The translations under genes and the position numbers were made by a program. A stretch of 64,000 bases of DNA from Entomortierella parvispora (lineage: Eukaryota > Mortierellomycota > Mortierellomycetes > Mortierellales > Mortierellaceae): assembly GCA_963573315.1 (NCBI GenBank), contig OY752140.1, forward strand, positions 2,108,001-2,172,000, in the 5' to 3' direction. Below, in pieces: positions 18,618 through 27,632 of this stretch (the first letter of the stretch is position 1; the number at the start of each line of letters is the position of its first letter). Below the pieces are notes generated by a model that was not told the DNA's origin, searched no databases, and was given only the letters and a program-made list of their open reading frames with translations.

Positions 18618-19702
18618 ATGGCAAAATCTTCTGACTTTCGCATGGCAGCTGTTGTGCTCTACGATATCTATGGATTAGACTCGACTACAGTGGCCGCGCT
18701 TTTAAGCTGCTCTTACCGAAGCGTGGAACGATGGTCCGGTAATTGCGCGTGCAAAGCAACAAGCGAGTGCTGGGTTGAAACTCTTGTCTCTAACTTCATT
18801 TTCTTCTTGAAGAACAATTTAACAAAACTGGTACAGTAGAGCCCGCTCCACCAAGGGAACCGAAGCTGCGTTGGCCACCCGAGGTAGAATCTTTCGTTCG
18901 TGATTACATTGAGGGGCATCCGTGCTTTTTCATTGAGGAACTTCAAGATGAATTGAAGAAGAGATATCCGGATCTCCCGTCCTCCACTTCCACCATCAGC
19001 CGGTACCTTCGATTTGATTTAAAGATGTCCCGCAAGATTCTGCAGAAGCGTGCAAGAGAAGCGCGACCAGGCGATATCGACTACTTCGAGTTCACACTGG
19101 AGCAGGTGTACATGCATCCAGAGCAACTTGTGTTCATTGACGAAACGAGTAAGGATAGCCGAGCATCCGTCAGACACTTCGCTTGGTCGTTAAGGGGGAC
19201 ACCTGCGATCGTCAACCTACCCTTTTCCAGGGGCAAAAGGGTTTCTGCACTTGCATCTATGGACAGTGAAGGGTTCCTCGGATGGAGGATCACAGCGGAC
19301 ACTTTTACTAGGAAGTCTTTTTATGAAGGATTTATAGAGGAAATTCTTCCGCACATCCAGCCATGGCCCATGCGCAATTCAATCGTGCTCATGGACAACG
19401 CGAGAATTCACATGCTTCAAGAGCTTGTAGAAGCTATACACTCAAGAGGAGCCCATATCTTCTTTCTTCCTCCTTATTGCCCACACATGAACCCAATTGA
19501 GTTTGGGTTTTCCAACGTAAAGACTTGGCTTCAACGACGTGCCAATCTGGTATTCAGCCACTATCCAAAAGATGTGCTGGATCTCACATTTCCAGCCTGT
19601 TCTCAACAAACCGTGACCGTCAACACTTTCCAGCACTGCGGATACTCTTCTGGTTTCCTGGACAAGGATAGATTTCGACAGGGAATAAAGGATCGAAAGT
19701 AA
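18618..19702 (+). CDS. Tc1/mariner-like transposase (328 aa)
   Basis: Cut-and-paste DNA transposase. Two exons, 18618-18738 and 18837-19702, joined across a 98-nt GT..AG intron; 987 nt in frame. Exon 1 holds a helix-turn-helix DNA-binding segment (TTVAALLSCSYRSVERW). The catalytic DDE domain shows D142 (VFIDET), D227 (VLMDNARIH) and E262 (PPYCPHMNPIE), with 34 residues between the second Asp and the Glu, i.e. DD34E as in Tc1. The three acidic residues and the NPIE motif are intact and there is no internal stop, so it could be active. It is convergent with the second gene of the element. Confidence 0.92.
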
Positions 19703-19726
19703 AGGCTAGCCTAGCCATCATATAAT

Positions 19727-20995
19727 TCATTTATTTGATCTGCGAGTTCTGACTCCAGGGTCTAATGAAGACTGATCTGCAGTAGCCCGGCTTCTTGTGT
19801 TGCGAGATTGTGGTCGATCAGGAAGATCTAAGCTCCTCTTTTTTCCACCTGGCGGGACGACAGCTTCTGGCTCCTCCTGCATATCATCTTGAACGTCAAT
19901 TGGGGCCGAGTTATCGGTATCCTTAAGAGAGCCAGTTGAAGTTGTGGGACGTCTCCGTACTAGCCTTTCCTCCTCTTCCTCCTCCTCCTCTTCTTCTTCC
20001 TCTTCTTGATCGAGCGTCCTCTGGTTCGCCAGATACTCAGCATCAGGGTGTGGGTGGTCAACATCCTCCATATCTTCTTGAGGCGCAGGTGGAGGGGCAG
20101 GCGGATTTTCCATGAGACGCTGAAGCCCTTGTGACAAATCACAGCTTGGAAGTCCTAATGCTTTTTTGAGCGCATCCAGTGGAATTACAATGGGAAGCTT
20201 GGCAGAGGTGCCACTGATCCCCACCTCCAAGACAAATGATGATTGTGGTGTCCGTGGGCGCTGAAGTAGCCCTTCCTCTTGGTACTCTTGTCTTTGTCGA
20301 TCGAGTGCCTCGGCCTGCAAGAAGGTAGCGCTGGTAGGAATTTCCAACGGCGTCTCTGGGGAAGGAATGCGATCAGGGTTTCGACTCAAATCCCTTGCTA
20401 GAAACTGCCTTGCTAACGGAGCCGTTATTGGTGTCGCGGAATCCAAAGCATTGTGGGCGTCTATAGCTTCAAGCGCTGCCCGGTAATTGGCAGCTGTTCC
20501 TCGATGAGTCCCTGTAGTAACACGCCCTCCACCACCACTGCCACTAGAAGCTCCGTGGGCTCTTTGGTTTAGGTAAATAAAGAGATGAACCACGATGCCA
20601 ATGTCTGTTTTCAGCCTGGTTGCCTCGTTCTTCCATGCCTGCTCAATACGGCCCTGTACAACGCCTTCGTCAAGCAGCTGAAACTTCCCTTGTCTGACGT
20701 TGTGGTAGGGCCTCAAGTATACATCACCCGAAGGCCACTCATATGCCTCTCCAGGGATACGAATCCGGTCGAGTTGTGTCTTGATGTGCGCCACTAATAC
20801 TCTGTACGAATCTCTGTCCGAGTGAAAGTCAACTTCTGGGATGCCACCAAACAAGTTTCGAAAACGTTTGATCTCGCGACAAGTTTTTGTTGGATCACCA
20901 ATGCGGAAGTTGATACCACATTGGATAGTTGCAGGGGGGTCGAACTGAGAGACAGACTCAGATGAGTTGTCATTGTCGTCAGTATTGTCCGCCAT
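19727..20995 (-). CDS. uncharacterised transposon-borne protein (422 aa)
   Basis: Single-exon ORF lying entirely between the inverted repeats of the transposon, tail-to-tail with the transposase. I do not recognise it. Residues about 1-25 are acidic and Ser-rich; about 25-150 look like a folded domain (FRIGDPTKTCREIKRF, EAYEWPSGDVYLRPYH); about 155-170 are Gly-rich; 290-310 are Pro-rich; about 332-345 are a run of Glu; the C-terminus is basic with KKRSLD and RTRRSNK, possible nuclear signals. The ordered N-terminal half plus acidic and basic tails suggests a nuclear protein that binds DNA or chromatin, but this is inference. It has no DDE triad and no zinc-finger pattern. Confidence 0.75.
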   Translation of the reverse strand: MADNTDDNDNSSESVSQFDPPATIQCGINFRIGDPTKTCREIKRFRNLFGGIPEVDFHSDRDSYRVLVAHIKTQLDRIRIPGEAYEWPSGDVYLRPYHNVRQGKFQLLDEGVVQGRIEQAWKNEATRLKTDIGIVVHLFIYLNQRAHGASSGSGGGGRVTTGTHRGTAANYRAALEAIDAHNALDSATPITAPLARQFLARDLSRNPDRIPSPETPLEIPTSATFLQAEALDRQRQEYQEEGLLQRPRTPQSSFVLEVGISGTSAKLPIVIPLDALKKALGLPSCDLSQGLQRLMENPPAPPPAPQEDMEDVDHPHPDAEYLANQRTLDQEEEEEEEEEEEEERLVRRRPTTSTGSLKDTDNSAPIDVQDDMQEEPEAVVPPGGKKRSLDLPDRPQSRNTRSRATADQSSLDPGVRTRRSNK

Positions 20996-21173
20996 GGGGG
21001 AGGAAAGGGGAAGTGGAAGGAAGGAAAAGAATGGAACAAAGACAAAGCCTAAAGAAAATGTTGTTGGGTCGATGGCAGTCCTATCAATCGATTAATTTGC
21101 GCTTTTATTTTTGTTTGATCAAATAAAGTTACCCCAATTAATATTTTTGCCCCAATAAAATAAAATTTTTATC

Positions 21174-21198
21174 GACAAAGTTTCTGCAAGGCACAATA
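21174..21198 (-). repeat. right terminal inverted repeat
   Basis: Exact reverse complement of 18277-18301. Confidence 0.9.
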
Positions 21199-21299
21199 TA
21201 AATTATATTATAATACAAGGGTGGTATTAAAAGGTAAAAATACAGGTGTGGAAGAAGATGCTATGTTTGAGGAGTCGAGGGGCCCGAATTGGGGTCAGT

Positions 21300-22700
21300 A
21301 GGTGACTCTCGGCTGCGTTCCTAGTGTACACGGCGCCAATAGCGTTCTGCCGCAAGGTCAGTGGACGTTGTCACCTGCGTGGCATCGAAGGGTTGGTCCT
21401 CGAGGATGTGGAGACAGTGAAATATCAAGATCTGGTGAAGGACTGTTGTTAGAAGCGCAATTGCACTAAGTTGCTCCTCGAGGGTCTCTTCCATGATAGA
21501 ATGTAGCCGTTTTCGTGAGGGGATTTTGCTGATTAGAAAGCGCCACCACATCGTGCGAGTGATGTGCGGGATGTCGGCCCTCCAGAAAAAATCCCAGAAT
21601 TAGGGTGTAAGGTTTTGTCCGAGTGTGTTGTTCAGGGGGGGTGCCTCCTCTTCCTTTGCCTTGCTCTTCGTGAGTAGTATTCATAGGACCCCAGTGCCAG
21701 TGTCATGTTGGCCAGGTTCATGTTTGATCCCGGCTGTGAGCCGTAGGATTTGATCCGCTGGCTCAGAGACTCAGTGGTGTCGATCCGGGTGTCGTGGTCA
21801 AGAACGAAGGGAAGAATCCTTGTCGGACGTTTTGCTCGAATCCAGGGTGCGTTCGCCCCCCAGGAGGTCATTCCCTTGAAGGAATGAATTCCAGATGTCC
21901 CTGCAAGTCATCAGAGCCACTCATAACCATGCGGAATGCTTGGTCCATCCTCCAAGTGGGCAGCTGTGGTGGTCTCATGGCCGATCCGATCCAATCTGTC
22001 GTGAGAAGGCCCAAGACGGAATCGATAGGAGCATCCTCACGGCTGATGGGTGTCGGCAGAAGGACTGGCGCTTGACGAAGAGTGCTAAGCCATTTTCTTA
22101 GAGTCGTGCCACCTTGGAAAAATTTGAACTTCTTATCCAGATGAAACTTTGGGTTCGCCAGAGCCGCAAATGGGTATGCCGATTTCGAATGTGTTTGAAG
22201 CAAGGCCTTCAAAATCGGCTGCGAGAAGGATGTCATCTTCGTTGAAATCAGTCGCTGAATTGCCTTGAGCTGCATGGCCAGTGCTTGTTTCCCGACATTG
22301 ATCAGTCCAACCCCTCCCTTTGTTTTTGGCCTAGCTGAGGAAGTCGAAGGATGGTGCTGGTAAGTTGGGGCAGAAAAACTTGCGGACGACTCCTTGGACC
22401 TTGTTTGTCCCTTGGTCGGTGTGTCTACACTCAGGACATGCCAGAGTTTAAAAAGGAGGAAGGAGGTTGCGACAATTTCTCATCCTTGATCGAGAACCCC
22501 TCATGGTGTGTGTACCCGCCAATGGCTTGATCTTGCTTAAAACACCGTTGTAAAAGTTGTCTCTGGGAAGCGCTGAGGGTAATTGGAAATCCTAGATAGA
22601 CGATAGCCGCTTCGGATGACGTGAAGCGGATCTGGAGTTTGTCTTCCTTGAGCTGGCTAAGAAGCTCAGCATCCATCTCTCGGCGAAGAGGAAAGGCCCT
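21300..22700 (-). pseudogene. decayed non-LTR retrotransposon (LINE reverse transcriptase C-terminal part)
   Basis: Read on the minus strand, broken frames give, in order, AIVYLGFPI (about 22590), KTKGGVGLINVGKQALAMQL (about 22310-22260), and WWRFLISKIPSRKRLHS (about 21545-21500). These are the thumb and C-terminal segments of LINE-type reverse transcriptases. Stops and frameshifts separate the pieces and the palm domain with its FADD-like box is missing, so it is a dead 5'-truncated fragment. Its boundaries are approximate. It begins about 85 bp from the right end of the DNA transposon. Confidence 0.75.
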
Positions 22701-22870
22701 TCACGAAATTACTTCCCTTGTGGAACAGCAAGGTACTCTTGATCCTCATATTTTTTATCAGCGTCACGTCAGACTTTTCGATCGAAATGGTCGGCACTCA
22801 TTAACTACCTCCAAACCAAATTTATTCAATAATGTACAATACGATTATAGAAAGCAGAAGGGTGTACGGT

Positions 22871-23755
22871 TTACGAGGCAATGGATGACTTCCAGTTCTT
22901 GGCACGCTCAAATCCGTTCTGACCGTACTGGTAATCGACAAAGGTGTTATAGATTTCCTCCTTGGAGTTCATGACAAAGGGCCCGTGCTGGACAATGGGT
23001 TCCCTCAAAGGCTCTCCTGCAATGACCACAAAGTGGGCGTCCTCATCTCTGGTCTCAATCTTGATCGTTTCCGCACCGTCCTCCGAGAACGTCAGGGTAT
23101 GATGAGCCAATCCTTCAAAGGCCTTGTCACCAATGAAGGCCTTACCCTTCAACATGTAAATAAAGCCCGTGTAACTAGAAGGGATAGATTGGACCACGGA
23201 TTTGTTCTTGTCCATCTTGTAATCCAAGTACATGGTAGGGGTCCTGGTATAGACTTGGCTCTTGACTCCATGGGACTCTCCTGCAATGACCTTGACTACG
23301 ACACCTTCCTCGGGGTTAGCTCTCTTGATCTCCTTGTCGAGCAATTCCTGGTATTGAGGCTCACACATCTTATGTTCCTTTGGCAGATTGATCCACAGTT
23401 GAAGACCGTGAGCCCGAGTCTGAGACTTGACGGGCATCTCTGAATGAACAATGCCTCGGCCGGCCGTCATCCACTGCAAATCACCGGGCCCGATGGTTCC
23501 CTTGTGTCCTGCAAAGTCTTCGTGTTGGAATTGACCCTCAAGCATGTACGTCACGGTCTCGAATCCGCGGTGAGGGTGATCAGGGAATCCTCCGTTCTTG
23601 TCCACGTTAAACTCGTCCAACATGAGGAAAGGATCGTGGTTTCGGAGTTCGGGCCGACCGATGGAGCGACGAACTCTGGCTCCGACACCTTCTGCCTGTT
23701 CCTTGGAGAGAACAGCCTTGACAATGGATCTGGAAGCTCTTGCGATGGTTGACAT
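22871..23755 (-). CDS. PIR: pirin family protein
   Basis: Bicupin iron-binding protein; pirins act as redox-sensing nuclear cofactors or quercetinases. Single exon, 294 aa, normal family length. The N-terminal cupin shows H60 and H62 (FPDHPHRGFETVTYMLEG) and H104 and E106 (GRGIVHSEMP), the four iron ligands in human pirin. The C-terminal cupin (FVVIAGEPLREPIVQHGPFV) carries the usual GEPL..PI segment. The start at 23755 gives the family's N-terminal R(S/T)I segment before the cupin. It lies downstream of, and in the same direction as, YVH1. Confidence 0.95.
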   Translation of the reverse strand: MSTIARASRSIVKAVLSKEQAEGVGARVRRSIGRPELRNHDPFLMLDEFNVDKNGGFPDHPHRGFETVTYMLEGQFQHEDFAGHKGTIGPGDLQWMTAGRGIVHSEMPVKSQTRAHGLQLWINLPKEHKMCEPQYQELLDKEIKRANPEEGVVVKVIAGESHGVKSQVYTRTPTMYLDYKMDKNKSVVQSIPSSYTGFIYMLKGKAFIGDKAFEGLAHHTLTFSEDGAETIKIETRDEDAHFVVIAGEPLREPIVQHGPFVMNSKEEIYNTFVDYQYGQNGFERAKNWKSSIAS

Positions 23756-24161
23756 GTCTCTTTGTGCTGTTTGTAGGATGTGATAAATTGAAAAGGGGTA
23801 TAAAGTTGTGTTGCTGTGCTGTTGAAGAGTGTGTGCGTTGTAAAAGAGGGTGATATGGCTGTTGTTGCAGGTGAGATGTTCTTAAAAATTGAAGTACGAT
23901 GATAAACGGGCGCCCATTTCCTTTATACTTTTCTCAGCCCCTTTCGGAATGATTAATCCGACAGTCAGCATGTCTAAGCCACCCGCGGCTCAGCTCCGGT
24001 CCGTTGGATTGTCTCCTAAAAAAGGAAGGAGGCGGACCAATGAAGCTTTGGCAGGACCTGTTTTTTTTTGATGTAGAACTTTCCAGGACCCACCTTCCCG
24101 CCTTTCGGGAAAGGTCTTGTCAGGTTTTTTCTTTTTTATTGGGTTATAAAGCACTGTTACC
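23756..24161. other. intergenic region pirin promoter / YVH1 3' flank
   Basis: Pirin's upstream region, containing a TTATTCATCAT-rich segment and a TATA-like TATAAAG (minus strand context) near 23800. No gene seen. Confidence 0.5.
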
Positions 24162-25653
24162 TCATCCATCCACCTTGCCTTTGTGCATCATGAATGCAGG
24201 TGTGACCCAGGTCCCGCAAGAGCACTGCTCGCCTGACCAATTGAAAGTACCCAGCTTGGAGTCGCACTTTGGGCACGAGATCTTTCCTTCGAGTCCATAC
24301 AGCTCCTGGATCCATTCCACGGGCTCAATGAAATAAGACTGGCATACGGTGGCATGGACCGGATTGATCTTGGAAATATCGGTGTGAATAGCCTGAAAAC
24401 GAGGTCGGTTTTCGACATTGAATCAGTAAGATTGAAGAAATAGATGCATCAAAAACTGTTGAAATTATAAAATAAAAATCGCTTACCTCTGTGATATGGA
24501 GAGTGGCATCTCTCTTTCTGTACTGGAATGAACTTTGTCCCTGTCCTGGGGTATGAGAAACAACACTGTCACGACCGATCAAGGCACGGCGACACTTTTT
24601 GCACTTGAGAGGTCTCTGAGACATCCCTGACAAAGCCGTTCCTGTTGCTCCTGCATTTTGAGGGTCGGCTGCCAAGGTCATATCCTCAATATAACCGTAC
24701 ACTAATAAAACAATTTGATATATGAGTTGAATTGCCTTTAAAATCCTATTGCTTATGTTCTCGTTGGTAGCCAGATCAGGTCATACTCTCGCGATGAGCC
24801 GCCATATTGGCGATCAGGAAACGACGGTACTCTGTCCTGTTCACGTTTACGTCAAAGTTGATATCGCCGTAGAGGTTCAGCTGGGTCATGAATCCATCGT
24901 TGGGTCTAAGAAGGATGCAAAGAATCAAACCATCCATGGTAAATACTACTTGCCGCAGTTAAAACAAGAATAATCAGAAAAGGGTCACATCAAGCAAGAT
25001 TCTCCTACCCAGCAATGGGTCTCAATTTTTTGACGGCCAAAAGAGCCTCATCCGCGGTCATTCCTTTTGTCTTCATCAAGTATGCGCAAACAATAGTAAC
25101 GCTCCTTGATGCTCCCGCCATGCTACAATGGGTTGTCCAAAAAAAAATGGGTGAGTTGACATTTGTATTCAGGTCCCTCAGATCAAGGCGCAGTCGCTCA
25201 AGGCATTGATCCATGATCGGGACAGTACAACCAAAGTCTACTTACCAGTGGACCAAAACTTTTCCTCCCTTTTCCAGTGCTTGGTGAATAAAGATATAGG
25301 TATCTGGGAAGTGCTTGATGAGGTTGGTCTCGTCCATATCTGGCACTGTAATGATCTTGTACATAAAGTGTCCCGGGAATCGAGGAGTCAGGATATCAGT
25401 CACCTGGATAATATGGGTAATTCCAGTTTCCTGAAGGTATTCTAAAGATTCTGCAGGTCCTGCCCTAAAATGAAGAGAACAAGGCCGCAAGACATCGCGT
25501 CAAAAAAAGGGCTTTCTGGTATAAAAAAATATAGAAGGGCATTCAAGGTTTCGAATGAAGGAGAGGGAGCAGTTACCCACTGACGAACAGGCCTGGTAGA
25601 ACCTCTTGCATCTTGCGAATGGTGCTTCCGTCAAAGATTGGCTCCTTCTCCAT
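24162..25653 (-). CDS. YVH1: dual-specificity phosphatase YVH1 (DUSP12)
   Basis: Releases Mrt4 from pre-60S ribosomes in yeast and human; also a tyrosine/serine phosphatase. Six exons, 25653-25577, 25464-25246, 25122-25009, 24905-24787, 24701-24487 and 24392-24162, sum to 975 nt (324 aa), all in frame. The catalytic loop is formed across the second junction: H98-C99-MAGAS-R105-S106 (HCxxGxSRS). The C-terminal zinc domain, diagnostic for YVH1, has CKKCRRALI, then FIEPVEWIQEL, CPKCDSKLGTFNWSGEQCSCG and WVTPAF. It shares a 382-bp divergent promoter with the proteasome gene at 26036. Confidence 0.95.
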
Positions 25654-26035
25654 GTTGAATGAGTGTGAATGGATAAGTGAATGAATGTAGGGGTTGAGAA
25701 TGAGTATCCTGTGCGGAGAAAGGTTACCCAAAAAAAAAAAAGAAAGAATAGTGGCAAATCACGTGACACTACTCGATCTGCCTCCAATCTACGTCACCGA
25801 ATGATCCTGATCGCATAGCAAGACGCGTGGAGTGTCTCCCTTGCAGCCAGGCAGGGCAGGGCGTGCGTACTTTGCGACACGCAATTGCACGTCCACCCTC
25901 GAGGGCGCATTGCAGCAACTGGCATTCATTCATTCCCTTATTCATTCGTTCATTCCCTCCTGCCACTATTGCCACATCTCCCCTTCTTCTACCTCTCCTC
26001 CTTACTCCCTTCTTTAGTACCCATCACATCTCATC
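25654..26035. promoter_or_regulatory. divergent promoter YVH1/PSMA7
   Basis: Spacer between two head-to-head genes, with an A-run at 25731-25742 and several CATTCATTC/TTCATTCATT repeats (25921-25955). I do not see a clear PACE-type proteasome box (GGTGGCAAA). Confidence 0.5.
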
Positions 26036-27456
26036 ATGGCTGGCTCTTATGATCGCGCCCTGACCGTCTTCTCGCCTGATGGTCATTTGTTCCAGGTCGA
26101 TTACGCTCTCGAGGCTGTCCGCAAGGGAAGCTGTGCCGTAAGTCAGCTCTTCTTTTTATTGTCGGCCTCTCCTTCCTTTTATTTTTTTCTCCAGGACTCC
26201 TACTCGTTCTCATGGAAACAGGACTTGCTTGGCTCCGAGGAGGACAAAACTGCAGTTGGACGGAACACTTTGACGCGTCAAGGAAGGCAGATATGAACGA
26301 AAGGACATTACAATTTAGTCGCGAACAAGGGGAACGATAGATAGGACAAGGGAGCACCCTATGACCGTTCTGCAGAGTCCTTTCATCAATGGTCAGCCAT
26401 GCCTCAAAAGAAGGAAGTCATTAACACCTTCAGGCCCTTTTTTTCAATTGGCATCTTTAGGTCGGTGTTCGTGGCAAGGATTTTGTCGTTCTTGGAGTTG
26501 AAAAAAAGTCGGTCTTGAAACTTCAGGATGATCGTACAGTCAAGAAGATCTGCATGTTGGATGAGCACGTCTGCTTGGCCTTTGCAGGTAAAGACTCAGT
26601 GGAGCTGAAGCAACGAATCAGAAAATAACAATCATTGGGCCTGGAGGTTTACTTTACTTTTGACGAATCCTGACCCCTGATCCAACTCATCGGTCAATTT
26701 TTTATTATCCATATCATAGGTCTTTCGGCGGATGCCCGTGTCTTGGTGAACAAGGCCAGGATAGAATGTCAGAGTCACAGACTCACAGTGGAGGACTCTG
26801 TCTCAATTGAATACATTACCCGCTACATTGCAGGAGTACAGCAGGTAAAAGACGAGAGAAAAATCACACATTCTTTTCTCATATTTTTGTTCCTCAAAAG
26901 ATCTTGCTTACGAGTGAGTTGACCAATTGACTCGTTTTCTATTTTCTCCAAATCAGAAATACACTCAGAGTGGAGGAGTGCGTCCCTTTGGAATCTCGAC
27001 ATTGATCATGGGCTTTGACTCGGATAAGGTCCCCAAGTTATATCAGACTGATCCCTCAGGCGTTTACTCTGCATGGAAGGCCAACGCCATCGGTCGCTCC
27101 TCAAAAACCGTCCGTGAATTTTTGGAGAAGAACTACAAGGAGGACATGACAAAGGAGGATACCATCAAGCTTGCTATCAAGTCATTGCTGGAGGTTGTTC
27201 AAACCGGTGCCAAGAACATTGAGATTGCATTGATGGGTCCCGATGCCGTTATTCAGGTATGAATTTCCCCTCTTTTTTTTCTATTGAGCTGATCCCCACG
27301 TTTGTCTATCGCTAGTCTCTGACATTAACACATTGATTATCTCTTGCCCATTCATAGCGTCTGGAACTGTCAGAAGTTGAAAAGGTTGTAGCAGAGATCG
27401 AGGCAGAGAACGAGAAGGAGAAGGAGAAGGCAAAGCCTGTTTCATCGCAGCAGTAA
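26036..27456 (+). CDS. PSMA7: 20S proteasome subunit alpha type 7 (alpha4)
   Basis: Structural alpha-ring subunit of the 20S proteasome. Five exons, 26036-26137, 26461-26587, 26720-26844, 26957-27256 and 27358-27456, total 753 nt (250 aa), in frame. The N-terminal proteasome-alpha signature [20 protein letters not shown] is present, followed by [38 protein letters not shown] and [13 protein letters not shown], which fit alpha4 (human PSMA7, yeast Pre6) better than other alpha subunits. The C-terminal tail is Glu/Lys-rich, as in PSMA7. Confidence 0.95.
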
Positions 27457-27632
27457 AGAGAATCAAACATGACTGACCGTCAGGAGAACCGTTAGCTGGA
27501 GGATAGACCAGTCCTTCAATAAAAGAAAAATCAACACAGAAGTAACAGGCTGAGGACCACCAAGTGGATTCTCGTTTATGATACATTTTGCGGGGTTGAT
27601 GTACAGTACACTGGATGGGAGGGATATATGGA

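Larger units (their letters stand above)
18257..21214. mobile_element. Tc1/mariner-like (DD34E) DNA transposon with two convergent genes
   Basis: A 2.96-kb element. The inner terminal repeats are perfect over 25 bp (18277-18301 and reverse complement 21174-21198), and an outer match ATTATAATA / TATTATAAT (18257-18265 and 21206-21214) is separated from them by 11 bp on the left and 7 bp on the right. Inside are an intact transposase gene on the plus strand and a 422-aa ORF on the minus strand, tail-to-tail with 24 bp between stops. Both ORFs lack frame damage and the ends match well, so the copy looks young. The exact target-site duplication (TA expected) is hidden by AT-rich flanks. The element sits beside a decayed retrotransposon. 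Confidence 0.85.
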
